This document shows positions 10,641 through 23,700 of a stretch of 64,000 nucleotides of DNA, piece after piece. The notes under the pieces were generated by a model that saw nothing but the letters and a program-made list of their open reading frames with translations, did no database searches and was not told the origin of the DNA. The translations under genes and the position numbers were made by a program. The DNA is taken from positions 33,717,001 to 33,781,000 of the forward strand of contig NC_092324.1 of the NCBI RefSeq assembly GCF_036785885.1, in the 5' to 3' direction. Position 1 is the stretch's first letter, and every line of letters begins with the position of its first letter. This stretch comes from Coffea arabica. Lineage: Eukaryota; Streptophyta; Magnoliopsida; Gentianales; Rubiaceae.

Positions 10641-12333
10641 TTAATATGCCCTTCTTAGCTTGTATTTCGGTTCCACTTACACGAGGGTGGTCCGAATATA
10701 ACTATGTACTCTATCAGTGATTCATGGGATAGTGAATCACGTTCAATAAAATGGAAGGATATAAATGAGTACTTTTCTTACAAGAAACAACTTGCTATAC
10801 ATAACCAAATTCATGATACGTCGCTCGGAATGATTAATTACATCTCGAAAAATTGTACGTAATTCTCCCAAAAATACAAGGAAAGGAGAAAGAGAGAGAG
10901 ATAGAGACGAGTGCTTAAAGTGGATCCACTGCTTCTCCAATTGATATAATTCTTACAACATATATTGTAAACTAACATAATTCCAATTGATAATTGAAAT
11001 TTGTCTACTCATAAAAATAAATTAGAGCAAAATTCATGATTAAAATTGGATAAAACTCAACTTAAGAAATCCATGTTGGATAAAAGTTTCAAGAACTTAA
11101 CGATTCTTTCATTTTACTCCATCCACCAACTGCTTGTGCATCATTTGTTCAGTATTAACCAGAGAAACATTATGGAGCCATTAGAGGATAGCCGTCATCG
11201 ATAATGTTCATATATATCTCCATGAGATCAACATTCTAATCTCTTGACCTGGGCACTAATTACTCAAAAATCAACCCCAACTAATGCAGGTCACATTTTT
11301 CTCATTTCCTCCTTGCCACTTTGACCCATTCTCCAAGACAACAAGAAGTATCCCTTCATATTGGATTTTTTTTTTTCGAAAGAAAATCAAATAACATTTT
11401 TGGCACTACTGAGATTTTACTTGATTTTGACTCTAAATTAACATTAGAAGAATATAAGGAAGAAAATTAGCTTTATTCACCATATAGAAGGATTTCATGC
11501 ATAAGTTCTTACTAAATTAATTCCAAAAATGTACTTAGTTAAGAAAAAAAAATCAGGATAACATTTTTTTTTAAATCAGGCTAAATTAAAATTAAGAAGA
11601 TAAACTAATCACATCAAACTCTCCAAACTCCCTAAAAAATTTAATGAAATTTTAACAGACTTCACGACTATTTTCTTACGTTGATATATTTAACGAAGAA
11701 AATGGTTCTTTCACTATGGTCCTCTCAGGAGATACCCTTATCGATACCATATATATGTGGTATAACAATATGGAAGAGTCATTTAAAATCTAGCAAAGCA
11801 TGCAAGAGAGAAATTAATGTTTTCACCTACCCCCAAGAAAAAGAAATTAATGTTGTCTTCTTACGTTGTATTGTAGTACAGCATGATGGTTCAGTTTTTA
11901 TGTATTGACAAGCCTTTAATATTGATATGGATACGTGTCTAACTCAGGGCTCTCACAATGAATTAGTTTGGATAGCAGGATAATTACACAAATTTATCTG
12001 TTTGTGTTACAAATATATTTTTAATCATATTTTTATTTCCTAAATATCATATCAGAAAAGTGCCACAGAGTGTCATTGGCCAAAATGGAATAAAAAAATA
12101 TTTTTGAAAAAATTTATTTCAAATAATCTCCTTTTTTTTGAAAATGATAATAATTATATAATCTGTTTTAGATCAAAAAAATGTATTAACACCACCCTTA
12201 AATTTTTTTCGTTGCTAACGAGGTTTAAATACTCATTCACAAAAATCCCTCTTGGTGGCAACTAGCCAAGCTCAGTGGTTATTCCAGATATCTCCCGTTC
12301 GAACACAATTGCATTGGCCATATTTTCGTTGAA
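10641..12333. other. Intergenic, AT-rich, no gene seen
   Basis: No reading frame with recognisable domains. The frame at 11681-11908 has no family features. The last ~90 bases (12250-12330) contain CTAGCCAAGCTCAGTGG and CCCGTTCGAACAC, tRNA-like A and B boxes of a possible SINE tail; the Helitron inserted directly after it. Confidence 0.5.
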
Positions 12334-12366
12334 CTAGGTGGGTGGTACCGCGCGATGCGCGGTATA
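12334..12366 (-). other. Helitron 3' terminus with hairpin
   Basis: CTAG lies at 12334-12337 on the + strand (also CTAG when read on the minus strand). Eight bases inward comes a perfect hairpin, TACCGCGC (12346-12353), loop GAT, GCGCGGTA (12357-12364). A CTRR terminus with a short GC hairpin 6-12 bases before it is the defining 3' signature of Helitrons and acts as the rolling-circle termination signal. Confidence 0.93.
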
Positions 12367-12783
12367 CTTTTAAGGATTGCCCAAAAATGTGTAGAATAAT
12401 AAGTATGAAATGCTTAGAAGGAATTTTGTCTGAGAAAAACTTAAATGTTTATATACATATTGATTTTTCATTTGTATTGATTATATGTTGATATGTTAGT
12501 TAAGCTAAAATGTTTGCACAAAAAAATTGTTTCAGAAATTGGAAAATATTTTTATCTGAATGTTTGGGGCAATTATGTTTGTTTTAATATTGGGATAATG
12601 GTAGATATTAAATGTAGAGCTGAAAATTTATTTTAAAATAAATAAGTATGCAATGAAGGAGGAATATAAAGCTAAAGACAATAAAATAGTAAATATAGTT
12701 ATTGTTTGTGGGAATTTTGATTTAACACATACAGTAGAAAAGACATTAAAGGCAACAGTAATGTATGCAAAATAAGTAAAAGG

Positions 12784-14851
12784 TTAAGCATTGATGTTAA
12801 GATTGTTTATGTTAATATTTTCAGCATTAAAAACTTCATGGGCTGAGTAGGATGTGATTATTTCATAAGCTGCACGTCTGATGAGTCTGAATTTGGAAGG
12901 AGAGGGCATAATGTAGCACATGAGCAGCTTCCCTTGTAAAGTATGCGCAAGGTATTGAGTAAGATCAACATTCTGTTGTAAAAATAGATGGAAGAAAATT
13001 GTAACAGATTTAAAAAAGAAGAGAGAAAATATTTAGTATAAAAAAGTAGTAGCGATTACCTCTTGTTGTAAATAGTATAGCTCGGCGGTTGAATACTGAA
13101 TTAGTCTCTCTGCTTCAATATCTATAGCAGTAGCACATATAGATCCAGTTGCATCAATGAGTGAAATTGCAATGAGAGCTCTGCAATGAAGAAGTAGGTA
13201 GTTTTGTAGTTAGAAATTGAAAGTGATTAAAGTTGACGATGAAAGGAAGCAAGAAGAGTAAATAATTATGTTTACCTAGGAACCAAATCCATGTTAGAGT
13301 GGCAATGTTGACATGTAACAGGCAAATTGCTTGCAAGTTTGCTTGGAAAATAACAAAGGGGACAAGCTATATAAGCTAACTTTTGAGGTATGTAATCTAG
13401 CTCCACAATGCCTTGAATCCAGGCAGTCTTTGGTTTCTTTGACAAAGAAAAGGTACAAAAGAATAGCTAGCGTTAAAAAAAAGGCAAAAGAGAAGTGAAT
13501 GTAAGGAATATTGTATGTAAATGTAAATTTTGAATTAGGAATTTTACTTGCTGAAGAAGAGTAGCAATATGAGTGATTCGATTATCGTTTACAGGAGGAA
13601 GAAGAATGCGTGGGTTAGTGTAACTGCTCTCATCAATCATTCGTCTCAGCGCATGGGCATGGGCATGATGCCTATGATAAAACTGAAAAAGGTAAGTTGT
13701 GATATAATAAGAGCGATAATAATGCACAAGGTGGTTAAAACTCTTACCACGTTTTTAAATGCATCGTTTGTTGAGCGATCGGAGATATCAAAATCAGCGA
13801 GGAAGATTTAGTTGAAAGACTCAAATCTGATACGATTGGTAAGAAGAGGGTAAAAATTTTAAAGTTGATAGAGGAAATAATTTTTTGGAATCATAAAAAA
13901 TTAGAAGATGCTTTAAATAATAGAGGTGAAGCATGTGATTACAATGATTCGTTGTAGCTTTGACTCTGATGGCAATGATAACTGGAAAAGGGTCTTCTGC
14001 TGCTGCAATAGTAGGGCCATAATTTTCTTCAAGCTCACCGCGTAAAGTTAGTATCAAAGGTTTCATGCTGGGTAATGAATAGTAATAGAATCAATTGCTG
14101 GAAATGCGCACGATTTTGAAAAATGGAAGGAGAAATTAGATTAGTAATGAAATGTGTTACTCTTCATTAGCTATGACATAGTCTCGAACTACACATGGGG
14201 CTCCTTCAATAGGGATAATTTTGTTAGGTAGAGCATGAAGCACGCCTGCCATGACAGCTTAGGAAAATGAAAGAAGTAAAAGTGTTAAGGTCATAAAAAA
14301 TTATGCAGCAATTAAAATATGGGGAAAATAAGCAAAGCATGATGATTAACTTACTTATTAACTGTTCGGTATCAGCAATGGCGTCTAGCAGAGTAAATGG
14401 ATATAATTGAAAATGTGAAGGAAGAGAGGGATAATCGAGTTGGTCAATTTCACGAATTGATGTAGCTTCAGTAGCAATCCAGTAAAATGGATATTCGGTA
14501 GGAGCAGAACCATCATGTAGGTGGTGAACAATAGCTCTAGAAATATAGTATTTTTTAAATGGTAGCAATAATCCAGCAAGTCGATGAATCATGTTCCCGA
14601 TAACATGCATATTAACTGTTACACCCTGATACTAACAATTGTTAAAAGGTATCATGACATAAGTAAATAGTCATGAGATCAAAAGGAAATTAAGTATTCG
14701 TTACCTGTGAATCGGCAAGCAGAAAGGTTTGAAAGTTTTGCTGGAGGTGCAAATTATTTTTTATACAAGCAACTTCTATAACTTGGAGAGCTACCGTCCA
14801 GTTTGATGAATACGGATGAACAGCAGATAGAGGGATTATTGCAGGTTCCAT
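12784..14851 (-). CDS. RPA1-like (DUF223/OB-fold) protein, second Helitron copy
   Basis: A multi-exon minus-strand gene. The ATG at 14851 starts MEPAIIPLSAVHPYSSNW, a typical plant RPA70-like N terminus. Later segments give a DBD-A-like OB fold (QTFLLADSQ, MHVIGNMIHRL, YPFYWIATEATSIREI), a second OB fold (LILTLRGELEENY, PFPVIIAIRVKAT) and a C-terminal zinc-ribbon OB fold (YIACPLCYFPSKL ... VTCQHCHSNMDLVPR, then ISLIDATGSICATAI). The stop is near 12784. The family binds single-stranded DNA; in plant Helitrons it is thought to aid rolling-circle replication. It is well diverged from the RPA-like gene at 18256-20569. Exon boundaries were not all resolved and small lesions cannot be excluded. Confidence 0.75.
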
Positions 14852-16025
14852 TGTAAGATAGTCTATAATAGAAAAGGAAAAAATTAAATGGGTGAAGTGT
14901 AATCTACATGAGCTAAAAGGGTCGGAGAAAGGATATAATTGGAAGATAAGGAACGCATGAAGATGAGGTGCAAGGATATGCATTTTGATAGGTATCAGTT
15001 TAACAGTCATAAAAAAATTATAAGTAAGTGGAATAACCTGTTGTGAGCTAAAATCGAGTGCGTTAAAAAGAAGAACGTGATCGGAAGATGGGATATGCTT
15101 AAATGAATGGAACTGTATTGATAAAAGCAGCAAGAGAAAAGCTGGAAGAAATGAAGCCGGACTTTGGAGTTAGCAGAGAGCAGAGAGGAGAGAATTTATT
15201 CGAGGAAGGATAGCACTATATGGGGAAAAGATTTGAAAAGCAGATCGGATGAAGTAATGTAAAAACGTGCTTAGTAAGTAAATGCATACCTGATGGTGAG
15301 CAACAAGGAAGCTTATAAGTTTAAGTGTAAGGAAAGAAGTTAAGATGGTAATAAGGGGAAATGAAGATGAAGGGAAGGAAGATGTTGTTGCTAAAAGTAG
15401 AATTAGAGGAAGGAAAGATGTGTATATTGTTGTTTTGTTGTGATACGTATTGGTGGAATGCATAAAAAGGTAAAATGGTTATGAATTGAGCACAGATGGA
15501 TAAATATAAGTTTAAAACATAAAACTATTGAATCTAATAAGATCGATATGCATGGTGTCATTTTTATCCAAATGTAAAGTTGGAAGCTGTAGTAAGGACT
15601 ATTATTGCTGATAAAGTGATCAGAATCTGAAAGGTTCACGTGCATTCATTGTTAGGTAGGGAAGAGTACAAAATGTTCATAAAAGGAATATGTTCAGAGA
15701 TTCTCTGTTGATTTTGTCTGCAGCAATTTCTTTCAAAAGATTGGGATATCTATTGTTTTGGAGTCTTTGAATATCGGTATTTATAAATTTTAAATTTGGT
15801 ATCATATTACTTAGAATAATTTTTATGTATTTAAAGTAAAATAGAAAAGGATCACTTAAGCATTTGGAGTAACCAAACAGGATAATTAACTCTGCATTTA
15901 TGTAATAAGACGGGATAAAAGCGAACAATATTATTGGAAGGGAAAAGTTTCTAGTACATTTAAAGGAAAGAGTAAAAAAGCTGCAGAGGCATGATCACAT
16001 AATGTTACAGAGCTTAATTACAGCT
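14852..16025. other. Helitron interior, no gene recognised
   Basis: AT-rich spacer between the B3-like gene and the second RPA-like gene. Minus-strand frames at 15170-15463, 15403-15645 and 15677-15928 are Leu/Ile/Ser-rich and show no family motif; they probably represent untranslated or spacer sequence. Confidence 0.5.
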
Positions 16026-17083
16026 TTAAGCATCTGAACAAATGCTGAAAGTGTAATACCATGGAAATAGCTTTTCAACTCCATTATAGTCAAATACTAA
16101 AACAGCAAATGTAGTCTGTGATTCAGGAATGAACACAAGAACATCGTTATGCTGTAATTGATGCTGAAGAATGAAGTTTCTCCAATTTCCTTTCAATTGC
16201 TTCCCTTTGATACCAATTCTTGTAATGTTATGGCCAGTCTTGATAAGTACGGTGGGAGTTCTTTCGCTATTCAAGAAGGGATCAACGAATCTTGGGAGTT
16301 TCTATGAATTATTAAGGAAAATTAGAGTGAAAAACTGAACATAGAAAAATAGGTTAAAGAAAATGGATGAATATGGATATAATAGTAACTCACCATTGAA
16401 TTCGGCGTTGCTGAATGAAAAGTTTGATAAAAACAATGCGAATCAGTTAGGTTTTGACAGAAATCTGGTTCTAACGATGAAGTCACGGCGTGATGATTAA
16501 CTGATAAGGATGTGGTATCTGAGGTCATTAAATAAATAATGTATTAGAAATAATGAAAACAGGAATCAGTATAGAAAATGAGTTAAAAGATATACAGGCC
16601 TTGTGTATAGTCAGCGTTATTCTCCAAAATATTTGGTAGCGGAATTGTCCAGGATAAGTAAACTTGTTGCTGCAGTTCAGAGAAATGAATAACATCGAAA
16701 ATAAGATTTCCAGCATAACGAACCATCAACAGATCATGAGTGTTAACGATATTGTCATGGCAATATTTATTCCATCCTTCTTCAAAGCAGCCATTGGCAA
16801 TTGTGAGAGGCCATTTTTGCATTCCATATCTGAGTATGATTGTGTTGTTTTGATGCTGATCAAGTAACAGGCGAAACTGAGCAGGTAAAATTTGAAATTG
16901 TTTGATGAATCAAATGAAATTAAGCAGATTAATATAAAAATATTAGATATGGATAGTTTGAATGTCTTTTGTTTTATAAGGAAACAAAAGGTGTACCTGG
17001 CCTCTATAACAACATTTGAGAAGAAAACAGCAAGGGTTTAAGCTGCTGTTTGGCTGTTGAGAACTTGATGGAGAAGGAAACAT
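16026..17083 (-). CDS. Protein with two B3-like DNA-binding domains (REM-type) in the Helitron
   Basis: The minus-strand ATG is at 17083 (MFPSPSSSQQPNSS). Exon 1 runs to 16997; a canonical GT-AG intron (16877-16996, 120 bp) follows; exon 2 restarts FRLLLDQHQNN. Two B3-like units are visible. The first contains MQKWPLTIANGCFEEGWNKY, then HDLLMVRYAGNLIFDVIHF. The second contains TRIGIKGKQLKGNWRNFIL, then HNDVLVFIPESQTTFAVLVF and KLFPWY. The spacing W...GW..F...L..D.L.F......F.V.IF is that of plant B3 domains, nearest to the REM group. B3 proteins are plant-specific transcription factors that bind the DNA major groove. It shares strand with RepHel and the RPA genes. It could be captured host sequence or a resident Helitron gene. 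The exon structure between the two domains is not fully resolved. Confidence 0.62.
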
Positions 17084-18255
17084 ATTTTGTGCTATTAAAG
17101 GGATAGAAGAAGAAGAAGATAACAGGAGAAAAATATGGCATGGTGCTATTAATATATATATCAGAAAGGCTGTTAAACTGTCAAATGAAAAAAAAAATTA
17201 GTAAGCAGAAAAAATGGTTGCTTGCAGAAAGTTGCAGCTTTTTGTTTTTAACTGTGTGCTATTAAATTTTTTGTAATCATGTATTGAATAAAGGACTGAC
17301 TATATATATAGTTAATGATAAGAAAAGCAATTATTTATTAGCATTGTTAACGTTTGCGATGATTTTTTTTATCAGTATAAGCACATGAAGTGGAGCAGGA
17401 CAGCATTAACCATTGAGGCACTTTTTTTATTGAGAAGAAGATTACGAAGGACATTGAATAAAATTGCATGTAAATTAGCATGCATTTGCTGCATATATAT
17501 TATAAGGAGATTAAAGTCAAATACCCAATGAGTAACATTATTAAGTATTTGTCCAGAGAAATAAAGATACTTGTTGAGCACTTGCTTGCAAAGTAGTAAT
17601 TTTTAGCAGTATCAGCTTGGTTGGATGGTTAATAATGATGAGTTTGTTGTAATTTGGTTCTAAAATTTGGCAGTACTACATTGTTTTTATAATTTATTTT
17701 TTTTCCTAACTTTATAATTTATTTAGTTTTGAGATATAGTTTTTCTTTATTGTTATAGAGGTAGGTACAATTGAACTGCCACTGTCTGAGATATTTTAAA
17801 TACCTGCAGCTTTACTTTTACGAGAAGTTTGCTTAAAACTTGCTTGTCCTCTCCTCTGTAATTCATTTAAGCTTTGGAAGAAGGCTTTGTGTAATGCAGT
17901 ATGTCATATTGCTTTTGTTTACTTTAATATTTCGATTCCTGCAACCTAGTAGATAATAGTGGTGAGTAAATAAGTTGGTGTCATAAGTAATAGAAGTTGT
18001 AATCTGAACAAAAAAAGGAAGCATTAAAAAATAACAGCACAATAATTAGTCTTACATAGAGTTAATAGTACATGAAGTTGACTGTTGAGGACAGTAGATA
18101 TGTCAAAAGAAGCTGGTTCATTAATACGTACAGACAAAACAAGAGTGTTCATTCAAAAACTAACGACTCTTGTAACAAACTTAGCAAAATGTAGCAGTGC
18201 AAATGGCTTGTAAGGTGTATCTATCTTATGAAGACAAAAAGTGAATAGCTCTGAA
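17084..18255. other. Helitron interior, spacer
   Basis: AT-rich sequence between the first RPA-like gene and the B3-like gene. It probably holds the 3' UTR of the former and the promoter of the latter. No domain-bearing frame was seen on either strand. Confidence 0.5.
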
Positions 18256-20569
18256 TTAGTTTAGTTTTGATTTCTTGGCAGAGCTGCTGGCTTCATCAGG
18301 GGAGTTGTCGTCGTTCAAGTTCTCTATTTCATCAAACTTTTCAGAAAGTCGTTTGCGAATCTTTGGAGGAGAAGTATTTTCTTCTGCAACAAATAAATTT
18401 TTCATTTTATATAATTTATTTCAGGGAAAGCATGTTTGTGGATTAGAAGTTCAAAGTATGTGTCTATTTACCTGGATCAATCAATTGCAGCGTTGGAGGC
18501 TGGTCATTAAGCAACGGTAAATGATTTTTTGGTTCCTTTGTTACCTCAATTGAACTGGCATCATCATGAGCTTCATAGTAATATATCACTGTATAACGTT
18601 GCCTAGCATCTGCTAGCTGTGCTTGCACAGGTTTGATATGAATGAGGAAAATCTTTGCTTTGAGCTCTTCATGAACAAGGTCAAGAGGGAGTTCAACATT
18701 CTGATAATAAGGAGAAAAAAAAACATTAGCAGCTTTATAACAGGCCTGTCAACAAGTGTTATGGGACAAAATAAAACCTCATTAAAATGCTGCATTGCTT
18801 CAAGAGAGCTGAACGTTAGAAGTTTTTCTGCTAGTTCACCAAATATGGAAGCTGGTATGGTTCCACTGCTATCAACCAAATCAACATCAAAGCGACATCT
18901 GGAAATATAATCAATATAGAGGGAATTAGTAATCGGCAAAATTATTGTTATGCAAAATCCAAAAAGAATCACACAACAAGGACTTATGAATGATCCACAG
19001 AACAAGGACTTATGAATGATCACCTTGATAGAGCTGGTTGCTTCTCCTTGCACGAGTTGCAGGTAAATTCAACCTGATAATCTGCTGCTGTGGCTCGATA
19101 GCAATTCTTGCAACTCATATACCAGTATTTTTGGAATATGTGTTCAAAGTAGAAACGTGCTCTCACCCAAGTCGTCTGCAATATAAACAAATACAAGGGA
19201 ACAAATGTAAACAGGGCGATAGTAAAGTGTAAAGAGAAATGGGGAAAATTGTTTTAACACCTTCTGTGATGGGCTAACGTTACAAATCAAGGTAGCTTTT
19301 TGATCAGTTCTGAGAGAAATTGTAGGATTATACTTCATGTAATCTCTTTTAGCAAGAACATCTGCAATTATTTGAGAATTTCTGAGCGCCTGCACAAGGC
19401 AAAAATGCAGAAAAGATGTAAGAAGTGAAAGATTATCCGTAGTTGCTATTTTGTGAGATAGAAACAGGGCATTGGAAGTGCAACATACCAGTTCTTTAGC
19501 TCTCTTGCTTCCTGTATAGGCGGATCAACAAGTATGACAGAATCAAACCAAGTACCTAATGCAACTCCTATAGAAAGAATAAACATTAATGCCATGCGTC
19601 ATGATTCTGTGAAAGGTATATATAAGAGTGTGCAGAACAAAAATATAAAAATATTAAAGGAAAAAGTACCATTGTAGTTATTCACTTTTATTCTCCGTGC
19701 AATAATGACAGGATAGCTGTGAAGGTTAGACAGTAATTGTTGTCCTTCATTAGCGAGAAAGTCATCCCTTAAAGATAGCAATACTGTGTGTGATCTGTAA
19801 TCATTATTAATATAAGTAATAGACAGTAAATAACTTAATTCAGATTTAGGATTAAGATAAGAAATAAAATACCCACTCTTCGTCAAGAAGAACAAACTTT
19901 TGAACACTTGATTCTCTTGAGTTTCTGTTTAATGTCTTCTTGTCCAGTGCAGCAATCACAACTCCTATCACATCTGTAAAAACAGAACCAGCATAATGGA
20001 AAAGGAGGTAATAATATTGTAAGCACAGCAATATTAATTCACTGAGAGACGTACCAACTGATTTATTCTTGTCATCCATGTGATGCACTAAATCAGTAAA
20101 CTTTGTATAGTTGAATTTCACAGGCATGATTTCATTATCAGCATCATTTATTTCTTCAATGACAGTTTTAGTGCTGATCACCCATTGGATAGTGAGCTCA
20201 GCTGTCTGGAATTTTGCTGGGATAGGCTTCACTTCAGCATTTGTGATCTTGTACTTTTTATAAACACGTAAGAGTGGACTCATTTTAGGAATATCAGCAT
20301 TGAAGATTATTGCTTCAACTTTTGATCCCTGAGGCACACAATTGGTAGCATTACAATTAGCTAAAAAATAGAAAAATCTTGTAAAACAAGTGCATAGAAA
20401 AAAGCGGGTACAAAGGTCTGTTAACCTCTGCATCATAAAAGATAAATTTTTGTTTTTTTGTCGGCATTCCCTTCGAGTCAGTAATCTGTTGCTTTTCCTG
20501 AACAGTGATGAGGCAACTCCAATTCTTCATGAAAGGGACAATGTCTTGGATAGGCAGCAAATTAGTCAT
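18256..20569 (-). CDS. RPA1-like (replication protein A 70 kDa) protein, first Helitron copy
   Basis: The minus-strand ATG at 20569 lies 132 bases beyond the RepHel stop. Three clean GT-AG introns are readable: 20329-20425 (97 bp), 19974-20054 (81 bp) and 19795-19876 (82 bp). The joined product has an N-terminal OB fold (PFMKNWSCLITVQEKQQ, KQKFIFYDAEG, KVEAIIFNADIPKM), a DBD-B-like fold (DVIGVVIAAL, VLLSLRDDFLANEGQQL, HSYPVIIARRIKVNNYNG) and a C-terminal DBD-C-like fold with a zinc ribbon (YWYMSCKNCYRAT ... FTCNSCKEKQPALSR) and FDVDLVDSSGTIPASIF. It ends in a charged, Ser-rich tail with a Lys-rich NLS-like end. It should bind single-stranded DNA. One junction near 19490 does not splice in frame cleanly and may carry a lesion. 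Confidence 0.8.
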
Positions 20570-20700
20570 TCTGCATCAAGATAAAAACATAGATAAATGA
20601 ATGCAAATAAATAAGACAAGTGTAACAGTATATTGGAGTAAAGAAAGAAAAATTTCTATATGCACCTGATTCCAATGTATAGTTAAAGTAGACAGGTTCT

Positions 20701-23700
20701 TTATTGCTGAGTTAAATCAAAAATCTCATTAAAGACAATATTCCTAGTTTTGCAGTCAGTCTTTCTCTCATCAAATGTTCCAGGAACGAGAAGAACCTTA
20801 AGCTCAACAGCAGTTCTAGCTCTAGAGAGCGCGACATACAGCTGTCCGTGCGAGAAAACGGGTTCACGCAAGTAAAGACCGACATAATCCAGAGTTTGTC
20901 CTTGCGACTTATTAATGGTTAACGCAAAACAAAGTCGGACAGGAAATTGAGTTCTTATGAACGGAATTCCATTCCTTTCATTGTCAGATGTTTGAAGAGG
21001 TATCTTTGGGATGAAGACTCTTTTTCCTGCATGACTGCCAAACACAATCTCTGCAGAAATAATATTCAAACTTAGCTCTCTACATATTAATCTTGTGCCA
21101 TTACACAATCCTTCATTAGGATTTAAATTCCTTAATAGCATAATAGGACAGTTTTCTTTTAGCAGCAACTTATGAGGAGGAACTCCTTTTGGGTTCTGTG
21201 AATTCAGAAAATCTTCATAGTCTCCTTGGTGTCGCTGCTCAACAGTCCGATCTGAACTTATATAAACTTGAAGATTTCCAGGAAATCTATTTATTAATAG
21301 CTCGTTGAGCTCATCAACTGAGCTATTTTTTGGAGCAAGGATGCATCTATTTATCATGGTATAAGGATCTTTAGAATACAGGTGCAAATCTGGAAAAACA
21401 CTTTGAAGCAACCTGTTTAAAATTATAAATAGCCATAATCAATGAAAGGTAGAGATAAAAAAAGGGATCAAATAGATAAAGTATAACCGTATGCAAGCTG
21501 CTAACCTGTTTAAAGATTGTTCCTTATCATAATAAGGAATAACTATATCAGGCGGTAAAGTGATTTCGCCATTTTCATCTAGAAGCTCTTTTCCCTCGCC
21601 TATTCTTAGTAAGAACTGAGAGAAAGCAGGATCTAACATGGCTCTCATATTCTGTGTGAGTCTCAGCTTATGTAATTTAGACCAGAGAATAGAATTAGGA
21701 AAGCTTGATTCTATGAGGACCTGTTTTGTTGCTCGCTCAATAACTGGCAAGGTTTGGTGAAAATCTCCACCAAAAACGACAACCTTCCCTCCAAAAGACA
21801 AATCAGAATCCATTATGTCTCTAAGCAAGTCGTCAAATGCTTCAATCGTCTCTCGCTTAGCCATTGGCGCTTCATCCCAAAGGATAAGCTTACACTCAAA
21901 AAGCAATTTGGCAACACTGCTTTGTTTGCTGAGTTGACAGGTCTTATTCTTCGAAAAGTCCAATGGTATCTTAAATCTTGAGTGCGCCGTTCTCCCTCCA
22001 GGAAGAATCGATGCTGCAATGCCAGAAGTGGCAACAGCAATGGCAATGTAACCCTGTGATCTTAATGTAGCAAGTAGTGATCGGTATAAGAATGTTTTAC
22101 CAGTGCCTCCTGGGCCATCAATAAAAAAAGCCTGGCCCTCACCAGAAAAACATGCTGCAAGAATCATGTCATAAGCATGTTTCTGTTCACAGTTTAACTT
22201 GACAGACATTAGCAAATCGTCTGGAGTAACATCTAAACCTCTTTCATTTTCAATCAAGAATCAAAACCAAGTGAAACTAATTGGTAATCAGTAATTCGCT
22301 TTCCCATTTGCTCCAATGACCTATTAATGTCCTGTAGAACCCTTGTCCTGATCTGTGAACCAGTAAGGACAGAAAATGAGCATTGTCGTTGGTAATCTAC
22401 AGACAGTTCATGTTGGAATTTTTCCCACAGTAGCTGAGGATTTACAGGAGAACAATGGACAAGCAGAGTAGCAAATAGTAATCTTAAGGAAGACGGCATC
22501 TGAAAGGTCACAGCTTCTTGAAGCGTATCCTCTATGTAAGTATCGGATTGCAAGAGTCCTAATGCTAAAGCAGCTTCTCTAAAGGAATTCAGCTTTTGAT
22601 TAGCAACCGTCAAAATATGATCAAAGGAAGTCGGGCCATGAACATGATTCAGAAGTAGTCTAAGGTAGTATCTTTCTCCATCCGCTGGACTAACAGTGAC
22701 CATTCTACCTATCACTTTTCGACGCTTTCTTTCAGTCCATTTCTTATATTTAGGAGACCAAACAAAGTATTGAGGGAATTCCCTGTAAAGACATTTAAGA
22801 TTCTGTGCAACCACATGCATTTTGTTCATATAAAAAAATTCAGTTAACATGGTTTTTGAAAAATCAACTTTGCTCAATAATTGCAGCAGGTCTGAATTTT
22901 TGTCAAATGAAACAAACTGCTGGTCCGGGAGGTGGATCTGAAGAGTATAGACTGCTAGACTGATTTCGCTCAAGCGAAATTCAAAGATACGCCAAAACGC
23001 CTCAGGGGGCGAAATCCATCTACCTTGCTGAAATTCTCTTATCTCATCAGTGTCATCAGGAGTACGGTACGAAACTATCCTAAAACTGACTGAATCATGT
23101 CCTTTGAAAACATACTTATACATGTACTTCACCAATTTAACAGTCGAGCAAATTTCTACATTAATGTGACAGTCAAATGTAGCTAACAGATAGGGACTAT
23201 AAGAGACAACCCATCTGTTATCAAGAGTATGCCTTCGGACCTTTATTTTTGTACCATCATCTCTTCTTCTATATTGCGGATAACTATCTTCAGCATGACT
23301 CGTTTGGGCACAAAAGGTCTTAGGATAGTGATATCTACAATGACCATCTTTCATACAAGGACAAGTTCTATCCAGATCGCCACAAGGACCATGAATCATG
23401 TGCTTTACAACAAGGGAATATAGATGAGGATGCTTAGAACGATCAGGTATTTCAGCACAAACTATTCTATCATATGACTCCGGATTTAGGAGTTTGTATT
23501 CAGGCTTCAAAATTAATAGTAGATGAGCATGGGGGAAGCCACATTTTTGGAACTCTATCACATAGACATACGCTGCAACTTCACCAAAAATTTGCTTGTT
23601 CAAAATTTCTGATTTAAGCAATTCAAATTTGGCCCTAAAGACTCTAGCCAGAAGATCCGGTCTATCCTGAGGCTTTTCGTGGTACTTTAAATTATCCTGA

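Noticed and set aside
12250-12330. Possible functional tRNA gene (A-box and B-box-like motifs)
   Set aside because: No cloverleaf can be folded with a full acceptor stem; more like a SINE tail. The same applies to 667-800 and 9415-9535.
14690-15133. 147-aa minus-strand frame
   Set aside because: Only its C-terminal part (from the ATG at 14851) is the start of the second RPA-like gene; the upstream part is untranslated sequence that happens to be open.
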